This document shows positions 44,085 through 53,085 of a stretch of 64,000 nt of DNA, piece by piece. A model generated the notes under the pieces. The model had not been told where the DNA came from, searched no databases, and worked only from the letters and a program-made list of their open reading frames with translations. Source of the stretch: Rhizobium sp. AQ_MP (GTDB lineage Bacteria > Pseudomonadota > Alphaproteobacteria > Rhizobiales > Rhizobiaceae); NCBI RefSeq assembly GCF_014237835.1, contig NZ_JACJVI010000018.1:16665-80664 (forward strand), in the 5' to 3' direction. Each line of letters opens with the position of its first letter. Position 1 is the stretch's first letter. Both the position numbers and the translations under genes were made by a program.

Positions 44085-45038
44085 TCAATTTCTCCGCTGG
44101 ACGCCGGGGAGGATGCAAAGAAGCTCGAAGAGGAGATTTGCAGCCGTGAGCGCCGTGTTCCCTGAAGTATCAAAGGGTGGTGACACTTCAACAAGATCGC
44201 ATCCGACAATATCGAGACCCCAGCAGCCCCGGATGATCTCGAGCGCCTGAATGGTCGTCAGACCACCGATTTCGGGCGTGCCAGTCCCTTGGGCATAGGC
44301 AGGATCGAGAGAATCGATGTCAAAAGTGATATAGACCGGGCCAGACCCGACATGCTGCCGCACTTCGCCCATCAACCCGACAAGCGACTTGTGCCAAAGC
44401 TCCTCTGCCGGATAGACCTTGAAGCCCTGATTGCGGGGCCAGTCAAAATCGTCTGCCGCATAGCCGGTTCCTCGAAGACCGATCTGGACGGTGCGATGCG
44501 GATTGATCAGGCCTTCCTCCACGGCCCGCCGGAACGGTGTTCCGTGAGCAATCTTCTCACCAGACATCGTGTCGTTGATGTCCGCATGTGCATCGACATG
44601 GATGAGACCGACCGGACCATGCTTTTTGGCCATGGCACGCAAAACAGGAAGGGTCATGGTGTGATCGCCGCCGAGAGCGAGGGGGATGCAATCATGAACA
44701 AGGATATCGGCAATGCCATTTTCGATCGCATCGACAGACCGCGACAGGCTGTAGGGAATTGTTGCGATGTCGCCAATGTCGGCAATCTGCAGGGAGTCGA
44801 ACGGCGCGGCGCGCGTCGCCATGTTGTACGGCCGGATGAGCACCGACTCTGACCTGATCTGGCGGGGGCCGAAACGCGTGCCACTGCGGTTCCCTGTGCC
44901 GATATCCAGGGGAACACCCACAAAGCAGGCATCAAGCCCCGCAGCATTGGGTGCGTGCGGCAGACGCATCATGGTGGCGATTCCGCCGAAACGCGGCATC
45001 TCGTTGCCGCTCAAAGGCTGGTTCAAGCTTTGTGTCAT
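44085..45038 (-). CDS. gbuA: 4-Guanidinobutyrase (ureohydrolase)
   Basis: 317 residues, arginase/agmatinase fold. Metal sites are ALGGDHTMTLP, HVDAHADINDT and TFDIDSLDPAY. The N-terminal motif QPLSGNEMPRFGGIATMMRLP, the region RSGTRFGPRQIR..SVLIRPYN and GTGTPEIGGLTTIQALEIIRG closely match Pseudomonas guanidinobutyrase GbuA as I recall it. The expected reaction is 4-guanidinobutyrate to GABA plus urea. GABA would be handled by the aminotransferase (41180) and SSADH (39657). It is the first gene of a two-gene unit with the hydroxyacid dehydrogenase, and is divergent from the DUF2848 gene. Confidence 0.92.
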   Translation of the reverse strand: MTQSLNQPLSGNEMPRFGGIATMMRLPHAPNAAGLDACFVGVPLDIGTGNRSGTRFGPRQIRSESVLIRPYNMATRAAPFDSLQIADIGDIATIPYSLSRSVDAIENGIADILVHDCIPLALGGDHTMTLPVLRAMAKKHGPVGLIHVDAHADINDTMSGEKIAHGTPFRRAVEEGLINPHRTVQIGLRGTGYAADDFDWPRNQGFKVYPAEELWHKSLVGLMGEVRQHVGSGPVYITFDIDSLDPAYAQGTGTPEIGGLTTIQALEIIRGCWGLDIVGCDLVEVSPPFDTSGNTALTAANLLFELLCILPGVQRRN

Positions 45039-45305
45039 CTCTTCCCCTGCTGAGTTCCCGCCTGAATTGCAGCCCTTGTTCTATGGACTGCTGCTCCATT
45101 TCATTCGCTGAGTTTCGAAGTCGACGCGCATCCTTTCAACGGGTCGTTCGCCAACGATACTTGGACGCATGTGAATGTTTGCCGGCAACAAGAATTGCAT
45201 TGGTGCGGATCAAGATAATGATTGGAAAGTCCGGGTGGTTCGCATTCCCCGCTCTTTCCTATTCTCACGCTTCCACGCGCCTGTTATCCAAGCAAGGAAG
45301 CCAAA

Positions 45306-45977
45306 ATGTCCGCAAACCTCACATTCGCCACACCGTCAGGACCGCTTTCCGCGACGATCAACCGCGTGGTCGCGGCTGGCTACACAGGCCGCACCAGACA
45401 TCTGGTGGAGGCGCATGTCGCTGAGTTGAAGGAGCTGGGAATTCCGGCACCTCCGCATGTCCCGATGCTCTTTCCAATCATACCAGGCCTGCTCTCGCAG
45501 TCATCAGCAACGACGGTCCTGGGTGAAGAGACTTCTCCAGAGGTGGAGTATGTAATCTTTCGCGTCGACGGACTGGACTACGTAACGGTTGGAAGCGACC
45601 AGACGGATTCCGTCATGGAGGCCCAGAACGCGCCTATCGCCAAGAACATGTGCCTGAAATCCATCGCAAAAGACGCATGGCTGATTGACGAGGTCGTAGA
45701 CCACTGGGACGAGCTTGAACTGTCGCTGACATGCAACGGCAAGCTGATGCAGAAAGGTAAGGTTGATCAGATGATGACGCCCCCCGATCTGCGCGACTTT
45801 GTAGCCGAGCATGACGGGCCGGTTCATGAAGGCAGGCTGATCTTCTCAGGCACGCTTGAGATGCATGGCCGTTGCCCGAAGACGAAGACCGAGATGGTGA
45901 TCAGGCTCAACGACCCGGTTCTCGGTCGAAGCATAGAACACCGCTACACGGTAGAACCAGTCTTCCCTTATTTCTGA
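45306..45977 (+). CDS. DUF2848-family protein
   Basis: 223 residues. The pattern is that of the DUF2848 family: AGYTGRTRHLVEAHVAELKELGIP, PHVPMLFPIIPGLL, EVEYVIFRVDGLDYVTVGSDQTDS and a C-terminal EHRYTVEPVFPY. The family has no established reaction that I know of, but is often found beside amidases and hydantoin- or guanidino-type catabolic genes, and its fold is probably fumarylacetoacetase-like. The ATG at 45306 has aaggaag upstream. It stands alone between gbuA (divergent) and the LysR gene. Confidence 0.8.
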   Translation: MSANLTFATPSGPLSATINRVVAAGYTGRTRHLVEAHVAELKELGIPAPPHVPMLFPIIPGLLSQSSATTVLGEETSPEVEYVIFRVDGLDYVTVGSDQTDSVMEAQNAPIAKNMCLKSIAKDAWLIDEVVDHWDELELSLTCNGKLMQKGKVDQMMTPPDLRDFVAEHDGPVHEGRLIFSGTLEMHGRCPKTKTEMVIRLNDPVLGRSIEHRYTVEPVFPYF

Positions 45978-46417
45978 TCGATCCCCGTAGAACTGGGTCG
46001 ACAACCACTAGTCTATCGCGAGCAGCATCACGCCCTTCCAGAGCATCATGCAAGTCTTCAAAGCCGCTGGTTTCAACCAGACTGTTGATGATGCAACAAG
46101 CTCTGCTCGCCCATGAAGCAATGGTCGAAGCGTGCGATTTGTCTTGACGCTGTGCGGACATTGCTCTCAACTTCACTCAAAACTAGAGCTTCTTGCGCTG
46201 GGTGCATCATTCCCGGATCAATTCGGGCTTTGCGCCTTTCGCTATTGCTGCAAGGCCGCCAAAATCTTTGCTGGGTTTGTCGAAGGTTTGGATGTCGCTT
46301 GTGGGAAGGGGGATCGGAGCCAACTTAGAGCGAGTCAGCAACCGTTTGTTCAACTGGTCCGCAATTTGCTTTCATAAAAGCGGAACCAGTTTCTTCCCAG
46401 CTGCATCAGAGGGTGAC
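45978..46417. other. Intergenic region upstream of the LysR gene
   Basis: 440 bp with no supported gene. Short frames on both strands (for example 45907-46176 minus) have no motifs or convincing starts. It should contain the DUF2848 transcript end and the LysR promoter. I see no strong hairpin. Confidence 0.4.
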
Positions 46418-47404
46418 ATGGTAAACATTGCGAATGTCGATCTCCGCCTCCTCAGAGTGTTTACGACCGTAGTAAAATGTCGAGGTTTCTCGGCCGCTCA
46501 GGCTGAACTGAATATCAGCCAATCGACCATCAGCAATCACATGTTGGCTTTGGAGGAACGGCTCAGACTGAAACTGTGCCAACGCGGCCGGTCCGGGTTC
46601 GAGTTGACCGATCATGGCCGAACCGTTTTCGATGCGGCGATGCGCTTGTTCGAGGCGCTGGAAGAATTCAGCGCCGAAACGGAATCCCTTCACTCGGTGC
46701 TGACGGGTACTCTTCGCATCGGGGTAGTGGACAACACGGTCACCGATCCCAACTCCCCACTTGCTGCAGCCATAAGGCGCTTCAACGCCAGACCGAATAC
46801 GATCAACATCAAGCTTGTTGTCGACAGCCCGCCTGCACTTCAGCGTCAGGTCGTCGACCGGCAGCTTGATCTGGCGGTATTCGGCTACGCTCCGAGATTG
46901 CCGAACCTGCGGTACCAGAACATCTATACGGAAACCAGCGTGCTTTTTTGCGGTGTAGGGCACCCGCTGTTTGAAGCAGATCAATCGACAATGACCATCG
47001 ATGATCTCAGAGATTTCGCCTTTGCCAGCCGCTCTTACTGGTGCAATCAGGATATTGAACGAGTGGGAATGCACAAGAATGCGGCATCGGTTGAGCAAGT
47101 CGAGGCACAATTGATGTTGGTTTTGTCAGGTGCTTATCTGGGATATCTCCCTGTCCACTACGCGCAGAACTGGGTGGACAAGGGCATGTTGAAGCCTTTG
47201 CTGTATGAGCAGACATCGTACGCCGTCCGTTTCCAGCTCGCAACGCGCAAAGGTGTACGCACCACCCCCACGCTTAAGGCTTTCATACAGGATCTCTACA
47301 CGGCCAGTGGCAGCACCCACAAGGCAAGTCTCGTCCATGACCTGCCGCCGCTCACATCCTGGCAGCCCCGTGGCCAGACGAAGACAGAGCTAGTGATCAA
47401 CTGA
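46418..47404 (+). CDS. LysR-family transcriptional regulator
   Basis: 328 residues. HTH: VDLRLLRVFTTVVKCRGFSA, ELNISQSTISNHMLALEERL; effector domain from TLRIGVVDNTVTDPN to YLPVHYAQNWVDKG. The NISQSTISNHM helix is of the type seen in LysR proteins near amino-acid or purine catabolism. The C-terminus extends ~40 residues beyond the usual end. Its stop overlaps the convergent GMC gene by 15 bp. It probably controls the minus-strand operon at 53028-47390 or the gbuA side; position does not decide. Confidence 0.9.
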   Translation: MVNIANVDLRLLRVFTTVVKCRGFSAAQAELNISQSTISNHMLALEERLRLKLCQRGRSGFELTDHGRTVFDAAMRLFEALEEFSAETESLHSVLTGTLRIGVVDNTVTDPNSPLAAAIRRFNARPNTINIKLVVDSPPALQRQVVDRQLDLAVFGYAPRLPNLRYQNIYTETSVLFCGVGHPLFEADQSTMTIDDLRDFAFASRSYWCNQDIERVGMHKNAASVEQVEAQLMLVLSGAYLGYLPVHYAQNWVDKGMLKPLLYEQTSYAVRFQLATRKGVRTTPTLKAFIQDLYTASGSTHKASLVHDLPPLTSWQPRGQTKTELVIN

Positions 47405-49087
47405 AGGGGATTCCCGATCGCTTGATCTGCTCGGTAAGGGCATGTCCCGATAGCGCAGATCTTCAGACTTTTCTGCAACAATCAGAGCGGCAGCCCGTTC
47501 CCCAATCATGATTGAAGGCGCGTTGGTATTGCCCGACGTAACCGTCGGCATGATGGACGCGTCGACGATGCACAATCCTTCTATGCCATGAACGCGTAGA
47601 TCCGGCCCGACGACGGCCATCGCGTCGTTTCCCATTTTACAGGTGCCCGCAGGGTGATAGTGACTGGCCATTGTCCTTCGATTGTAGGCCTCAATGTCCT
47701 GTCCAGCTTGTGTCAACAGTCCCGGATCCGTCTCTCCCTGGCGGAACGGATCAAATGCGCCGCTTTCACCGATCGCACGGGCGATATGAAAGCCGCGATT
47801 GTTGACGACCACGTCATGCGGATCGGTGAGATAATTGTGGCGGATGACAGGCGGGGCAAGTGGATCGTCCGATCTGAGGCTGACGGCTCCCCGAGACCTA
47901 GGTCGCATGAGGCCCCATATAATGCCGTAGCCGCTGAAGGCAGCATATTTCTTTGAGCCCCCCTTCAGGTCTGAGGTCACTGGAAAAAAGAGAAAGCCGA
48001 GATCGGGGCGCGGTTCGTCCGGCGCACTGCGAAGAAATGCCAGAGCATTCATCGGAAAGACCGCCAGCGGACCGCTGGATTTGACGAACATGTCCCACAC
48101 CGCCCCCGCCAGCTTCAACGGGTTGCGAAGTGCGTTGTAAGTAACCGACTGACGGCATGCATATTGAATCATGCCGCCGAAATGATCCTGAAGGTTCTTT
48201 CCGACTCCCGGAAGATCCAGGATTGGCTTGATCCCGTGCGATGAAATCTCGGTCGCCGGCCCGAGTCCTGACAGCAGCATGATCTTGGGAGACAGATAGG
48301 CTCCGGCAGACAGGATGACCTCATCGGCCAGAACGAGTTCGCACCGATGCCCCCGACGATACCAGACGCCCTTGCAGCGCGTTCCGGTCAGATGAAGCCT
48401 CTCGACATGGGCATGGGTGATGACCGTCAGATTGGGGCGCTTCATGACTGGATGCAGGTAGGCATGTGCCGCAGAACAACGACGCGCCACGCGATGGCGT
48501 TGCGTGAACTGCGACCATGCGAAACCCTCATGGTCCCCGCAATTGTAGTCCTCCAGGTATCGATAGCCCAGTGAGGTTCCGGCCTGAAGAAAAGCCTCAT
48601 AAAGTGCGTTTCGATACCGACCGCCTATGGTCTCCAGCGGGCCGCTCGTCCCACGGGCATCCGACATCGGCCCTGCCCAGCTTTCAGCTTTGCGAAAGTA
48701 AGGCAGAACCTCTTGATAGCCCCACCCCGTGGCGCCTTGGGCCTCCCAGTCGTCGAAGTCGCTCGCATGTCCCCGAACATAGATCTGTCCGTTGATAGAC
48801 GACGAGCCTCCAAGGACCTTGCCGCGCGGCGCATCAATCACCCTACCATCGAGCCCTGGCTCAGGCTCGGTCCGAAACTTCCAGTCTACGGACCCACCGA
48901 CGGTCAGAGCCTCCCCCAGTGGAAGGGAAATCAGAGGGTTCCAGTCGGCCGGCCCCGCTTCCAGCAGGAGAACGTGGCAACCGGGGTCTTCACTGAGGCG
49001 ATTGGCGAGCACACATCCCGCAGAGCCGGCCCCGACAATTATGAAGTCATAGGTTCGTGTCACCGCGAACAACCCCGCTGTTGGCAT
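47390..49087 (-). CDS. GMC-family oxidoreductase (choline dehydrogenase-like)
   Basis: 565 residues, FAD-dependent. N-terminal dinucleotide motif DFIIVGAGSAGCVLANRLSE, GMC signature 1 around GKVLGGSSSINGQIYVRG, signature 2 GAYLSPKIMLLSGLGPA, and catalytic His in ASHYHPAGTCKMG with NTNAPS near the end. It would oxidise an alcohol to an aldehyde, choline being the classic substrate. The start is uncertain: ATG at 49087 is used, GTG at 49073 is possible. It is downstream of the second betaine-type importer in one operon, which makes a quaternary-ammonium alcohol a reasonable substrate. Confidence 0.9.
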   Translation of the reverse strand: MPTAGLFAVTRTYDFIIVGAGSAGCVLANRLSEDPGCHVLLLEAGPADWNPLISLPLGEALTVGGSVDWKFRTEPEPGLDGRVIDAPRGKVLGGSSSINGQIYVRGHASDFDDWEAQGATGWGYQEVLPYFRKAESWAGPMSDARGTSGPLETIGGRYRNALYEAFLQAGTSLGYRYLEDYNCGDHEGFAWSQFTQRHRVARRCSAAHAYLHPVMKRPNLTVITHAHVERLHLTGTRCKGVWYRRGHRCELVLADEVILSAGAYLSPKIMLLSGLGPATEISSHGIKPILDLPGVGKNLQDHFGGMIQYACRQSVTYNALRNPLKLAGAVWDMFVKSSGPLAVFPMNALAFLRSAPDEPRPDLGFLFFPVTSDLKGGSKKYAAFSGYGIIWGLMRPRSRGAVSLRSDDPLAPPVIRHNYLTDPHDVVVNNRGFHIARAIGESGAFDPFRQGETDPGLLTQAGQDIEAYNRRTMASHYHPAGTCKMGNDAMAVVGPDLRVHGIEGLCIVDASIMPTVTSGNTNAPSIMIGERAAALIVAEKSEDLRYRDMPLPSRSSDRESPSVDH

Positions 49088-49118
49088 CGGAAATTCAATT
49101 GCTTCGTCGGACAGGATG

Positions 49119-51116
49119 TTATGCCGACCGTTCCGACCTCGCATCGGCGCCGGCAAATCGACGGGCGGCGGCCTGCAGAAGATTGTCCGTCACGATGGCG
49201 AGCACCGCGATCCCAAGCCCTGCCAGAATACCGAGCCCCGGGCGCACCTGGGCCACGGCCACGAGCGTCACCTCCTCAAGGCCTCTGGACCCAACAAGGG
49301 CAGTGATCACCAGCATGCCGAAACCGAGCATGATCGCTTGATTGAGACCGAGCAGGAGTTGCCCGAGGCTCGTGGGCAGCATCACCATGAAGAGTTTCTG
49401 ATACCAGTTGCAGCCGACGATCTCCGCCGCCTCTTGAAGGTAGGTGGGCACATGGCGAAGGGAGACCGCCGTGTAACGAACGATCGGGGCAAGAAGATAG
49501 ATGACGACTGCCATCAACGCTGGAAAATCGCCGGCACCAAAGAGAACGACCACGGGGATGAGATAGACGAAGGTTGGCAGTGTCTGGATGATGTCGGTGA
49601 CGACCTCCATCACACGGTAGGCAGCGTTGTTCATGCCGACGAAAAGTCCGAGCGGAAAACCAATCACCATCGCCATGAACAGGGCGAGGACGACAACGAA
49701 GAGCGAAAGCATGGCCTGTTCCCACAGGCCGAAAACGGCAAGAGAAGTGATCATTGCCCCGAGCAATAGCCCGTTGATCGGACCTCGCAATTTCCAGCCT
49801 AAGACCGCAACGAAGACTGCGACAGGGAACCAGGGCAACGCCAGCATGAGATTGCGCAGCGGCACCTGGATCGTCTGCACGAACCACCCTTGCCACACCG
49901 CGAGGCCGGCTTGCGCATTCGTGTTGAACTGGGCGAGGAGGTCATCGAACAACCGACCTGTTTCGATCAAGGCGTCGCTCGGCGCGTAGATCAAGCTTTC
50001 TGAAGCGGAGAAGGCCATGGCAAAGGTTAGGATCACAACCGCGGCAAAGGCGCCCCAGAATTGCCGTGCACCAAGCTTGTGCGCAGTCGAGGGGTCTGCC
50101 CAGGAGCGCATGGTTCGATCGATTGCGATAGCCATGATCGATATCGCGAAGCCCGCCAGAAGCGCGTTAGTGAGCTGCATCGATTTCAGCCCGCGTAAAA
50201 CATCGGCCCCCAGGCCGCCTGCGCCGATGATCGATGCTATGATGACCATGGAGAGGGCGAGCATGGTAATCTGGTTGAGCCCGACCAGAAGCGACTGACG
50301 CGCGGCGGGCAACTCTACCAGAAACAAGGTTTGCATTGGTGTACAGCCGCTGATTTCCGCAAGTTCACGCAGCATCGCCGGCGTGCCTCGAAGCGCAAGC
50401 TCAGTTGCTCGTGCCATGGGCGGCATCGCAAACAGCACGGTCGCCGCCAGCGCTGCAATCTGGCCGAAGCCGAAGAAGATGAGGATGACCGCAAGATAAG
50501 AAAAGATCGGGATTGTCTGAAGTGAATCGTAAACCGGCTTCATGATCGCCGACAGCATGTTGTAGCGACTGCACAGGATACCTATGCCGAGCCCGAGCAC
50601 CGCCGTGATCGCAACGGCGGCGACCACCGAGGCAAAGGTGATCATGGTGGAGGTCCAGAGGCCGAAAACAAGCACGTAAGCGAACATGCAGAGCACGAGG
50701 ACAAGAGATTTCAGCCCGCCCAGACGCCAGGCCAGAAGTCCGGTAAAAGCGATCGCTGCGGGCCATGGCAAGGGTTGCAATTCAATCTCGCCGAAACTGT
50801 CGCTGTAGAGGAACACACCATCCGTCAAGGCCTGCCCGAGCAGATCGATGGGGAAGGCCAGCCACGAACTGACATAGCGCGTGATATCGGCTATGGTGAG
50901 GCCACTGATCGACAGATCCACAAACGCCTTGATTGTGCCATCCAGGAACGTGTCGGCAGGCAATACCCATGATGCCGGGAAGACCCAGAGCGGTGACCAT
51001 AGAAGCGCTGTCATTGAAGCGATAACAACGAGGATCACAGTGGCGAAGGCGAGCCTGACGCCGGGTGTCTCTTCGTCGGATGTCCGAACGGTTTCCACTG
51101 TCGCTATGCTAGCCAC
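49119..51116 (-). CDS. Fused double permease of the second glycine-betaine/ProU-type importer
   Basis: 665 residues with two BPD_transp_1 domains, the same unusual fusion as at 25721-27745. Domain 1 coupling loop: LRGTPAMLRELAEISGCTPM with IGAGGLGADVLRGL; domain 2: SLRHVPTYLQEAAEIVGCNWY with LVGSRGLEEVTL. The start overlaps the ATPase 3' end by 13 bp. Sequence similarity to the first fused permease runs along the whole length, so the fusion predates the duplication of the systems. Confidence 0.9.
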   Translation of the reverse strand: MASIATVETVRTSDEETPGVRLAFATVILVVIASMTALLWSPLWVFPASWVLPADTFLDGTIKAFVDLSISGLTIADITRYVSSWLAFPIDLLGQALTDGVFLYSDSFGEIELQPLPWPAAIAFTGLLAWRLGGLKSLVLVLCMFAYVLVFGLWTSTMITFASVVAAVAITAVLGLGIGILCSRYNMLSAIMKPVYDSLQTIPIFSYLAVILIFFGFGQIAALAATVLFAMPPMARATELALRGTPAMLRELAEISGCTPMQTLFLVELPAARQSLLVGLNQITMLALSMVIIASIIGAGGLGADVLRGLKSMQLTNALLAGFAISIMAIAIDRTMRSWADPSTAHKLGARQFWGAFAAVVILTFAMAFSASESLIYAPSDALIETGRLFDDLLAQFNTNAQAGLAVWQGWFVQTIQVPLRNLMLALPWFPVAVFVAVLGWKLRGPINGLLLGAMITSLAVFGLWEQAMLSLFVVVLALFMAMVIGFPLGLFVGMNNAAYRVMEVVTDIIQTLPTFVYLIPVVVLFGAGDFPALMAVVIYLLAPIVRYTAVSLRHVPTYLQEAAEIVGCNWYQKLFMVMLPTSLGQLLLGLNQAIMLGFGMLVITALVGSRGLEEVTLVAVAQVRPGLGILAGLGIAVLAIVTDNLLQAAARRFAGADARSERSA

Positions 51117-52138
51117 GAGGCCAAACCCTTTCTGGAAATCTGGCCGACGGGAAGACCGGCCCCGTCGGCAACCGTGAGCGGCTGGTCCGCCTGCACGATG
51201 ATCGGCAGAACGTCTGACAGCAGGTCAGACACCTTCAGGACGGGAGTTGAGATAGCTTGCTGCAGGGGTTCGAGCATGGAGCCCAGTCGCAACACCTTTT
51301 CGCGTGGCAGTCCGCTGACGAAACGCTTTACGTAGTCGTCTGCGGGGTTCAGTACCAGTTGCTCGGGACTGCCGACCTGAAGGATCTTCCCATCCGCCAT
51401 GATCGCAATCCGGTCACCGAGACGGATCGCCTCGTCGAGATCGTGTGTCACGAAGACGATCGTCTTGTGCAACTGCCCTTGGAGTCGCTGGAACTCGTCC
51501 TGCATCTCGCGACGGATCAACGGGTCGAGGGCAGAAAATGGTTCGTCAAGAAACCAGATGTCCGGATCGGTCACCAGGCTCCGAGCGATACCGATCCGCT
51601 GTTGCTGCCCGCCGCTCAATTCGTGCGGAAAGGACCTCTGCTTCTGCCCCAGACCAACGAGGTGGAGCGCCTGGCTCGCCTGTTCGGCGCGGACAGCAGG
51701 GGCAACGCCCCTGACCCTCAAGGGAAAGGCCACATTGTCGAGTGCGTTGAGATGGGGCAGCAATGCAAAGTTCTGAAAGACCATGCTGATCTTGCGACGC
51801 CGAAGTTCGACCAGTTGGGGCCGCATCAATCGCGTGAGATTGGTCCCTTCGATCGAAACGCTACCCCGAGTGCAATCATAAAGGCCGGTCAGGCACCGGA
51901 GGAGCGTAGATTTGCCCGAGCCCGAGAGCCCCATGATCACGAAAATCTCACCACGCTGAACCGTGAAGCTGGCGTCTTCAAGCGCGACGACGCCAGCCTC
52001 CCTGGCGATCGCCTCTCTTTGCGGCTGTTCCGCAAGGGCGCAAGCTCGGGCGGCTCTGGAGCCGAAGACTTTCCAGACTCCAGACGCCTCGAGCATTGGC
52101 ACAGTGACTGTCGCCGTTTCGGCGCGATCGGACATCAT
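51104..52138 (-). CDS. ProV-type ABC ATPase of the second betaine-like importer
   Basis: 344 residues. Walker A GLSGSGKST, Q-loop MVFQNFALLPHLN, LSGGQQQRIG, Walker B IWFLDEPFSALDPL and H-loop VTHDLDEA, with an N-terminal insertion and a ~75-residue regulatory tail as in ProV. The ATG at 52138 overlaps the binding-protein stop (ATGATG context), which fixes the start and shows coupling. It pairs with the permease at 49119-51116. Confidence 0.92.
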   Translation of the reverse strand: MMSDRAETATVTVPMLEASGVWKVFGSRAARACALAEQPQREAIAREAGVVALEDASFTVQRGEIFVIMGLSGSGKSTLLRCLTGLYDCTRGSVSIEGTNLTRLMRPQLVELRRRKISMVFQNFALLPHLNALDNVAFPLRVRGVAPAVRAEQASQALHLVGLGQKQRSFPHELSGGQQQRIGIARSLVTDPDIWFLDEPFSALDPLIRREMQDEFQRLQGQLHKTIVFVTHDLDEAIRLGDRIAIMADGKILQVGSPEQLVLNPADDYVKRFVSGLPREKVLRLGSMLEPLQQAISTPVLKVSDLLSDVLPIIVQADQPLTVADGAGLPVGQISRKGLASWLA

Positions 52139-53028
52139 GGATTGGACCAAGCCTTCCAGGTCGCCGTGTTTCCGTCCATCCACTTACGTGCCGCTTGCTC
52201 CGCGGTGAGCCCCCCCTCCTCGATGTCCGCCATGCCCTTCTCGACCTGTTCACTGGTCAAGGTGAAGTTCTTCAGGATCGTGGAAGCAATTTTGATTTTG
52301 GCGAAGCCTTCCTTGTTGGCGAGCTTTAGGACGTCCAGGTCGCGGGTGAAATTGGGAACCTGAACGAAGTTCTGCGGCGCCTTGGCATAAAGCGGATGCG
52401 GGAGATAACCCCAGGCAAGGATCGGCTCGCCGCGGTCGATCGCGCCCTTTGTTGCGGCAATCAAGGTGCCGGGAGATCCAGAGCTGATCAGCGTCAGATC
52501 GAGCTTCAGGTCTTCGATCCGCTTTTCAGAACCTGTCGCCCAATCTGCCGGAGCATCGAGGAAGCGGCCCTTCGGTGCCGTCTCAGCAGTCTCGAGCGCC
52601 TTGACGCAGCCGGGCTCTTTCAACGCTTCCCAGTCCGGCAGGCCCGGGCAGGCTTCCTTCGTTTTATCCGTATACCACCAGCCTTCCGTGACTTTCACGC
52701 CGGTCGGGCCGTAATTTTCGACTTTGCCCGTAGCGACTGCGGCTTTGGTCAGATCAGCACCCGTCGTCTGCCAGGCTCCAAGCGTCACGTCGATGTCACC
52801 GGTTGCGACGGCGGTGTAGCTCGCTGCATAATCGGCCTGAACATAACGGACACGGTAGCCGACGTCTTTCAGCACCTCGCCGTAAACAGCCGCGATGAAA
52901 TCAAGATCAGAGCTGTTGATGAACAGGATCTTCACGGGAGCGCGAGTTTCAACTTCCGCAGCATGGAGATCGACCGTCGCGAGAAACAGCACGCTGCTCA
53001 ACGCGATCATCATCGGATTAATGGTCAT
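52135..53028 (-). CDS. Glycine-betaine/OpuAC-type substrate-binding protein, copy 4
   Basis: 297 residues with a Sec leader ending LHAAEVE. Motifs parallel those of the other three copies (DLDFIAAVYGEVLKDVGYRV, EGWWYTDKTKEACPGLPDW, EPILAWGYLPHPLYA). It is shorter and the most diverged, and keeps the Cys pair (EACPGLPDW, EPGCVKAL). The RBS aagggg matches the other copies. It is first in an operon of binding protein, ATPase, permease and GMC oxidoreductase, with the SDR gene at 53086-53907 immediately upstream. Confidence 0.92.
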   Translation of the reverse strand: MTINPMMIALSSVLFLATVDLHAAEVETRAPVKILFINSSDLDFIAAVYGEVLKDVGYRVRYVQADYAASYTAVATGDIDVTLGAWQTTGADLTKAAVATGKVENYGPTGVKVTEGWWYTDKTKEACPGLPDWEALKEPGCVKALETAETAPKGRFLDAPADWATGSEKRIEDLKLDLTLISSGSPGTLIAATKGAIDRGEPILAWGYLPHPLYAKAPQNFVQVPNFTRDLDVLKLANKEGFAKIKIASTILKNFTLTSEQVEKGMADIEEGGLTAEQAARKWMDGNTATWKAWSNP

Positions 53029-53085
53029 TTGTTTTCCCCTTTTTCTGGTTGTGATTAGTCACGTCGGGCACTTGCGCGCCCTATG

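Noticed and set aside
51257..52363. A 368-codon plus-strand frame opposite the ProV-type ATPase
   Set aside because: Antisense to Walker A/B-containing sequence, without motifs of its own.
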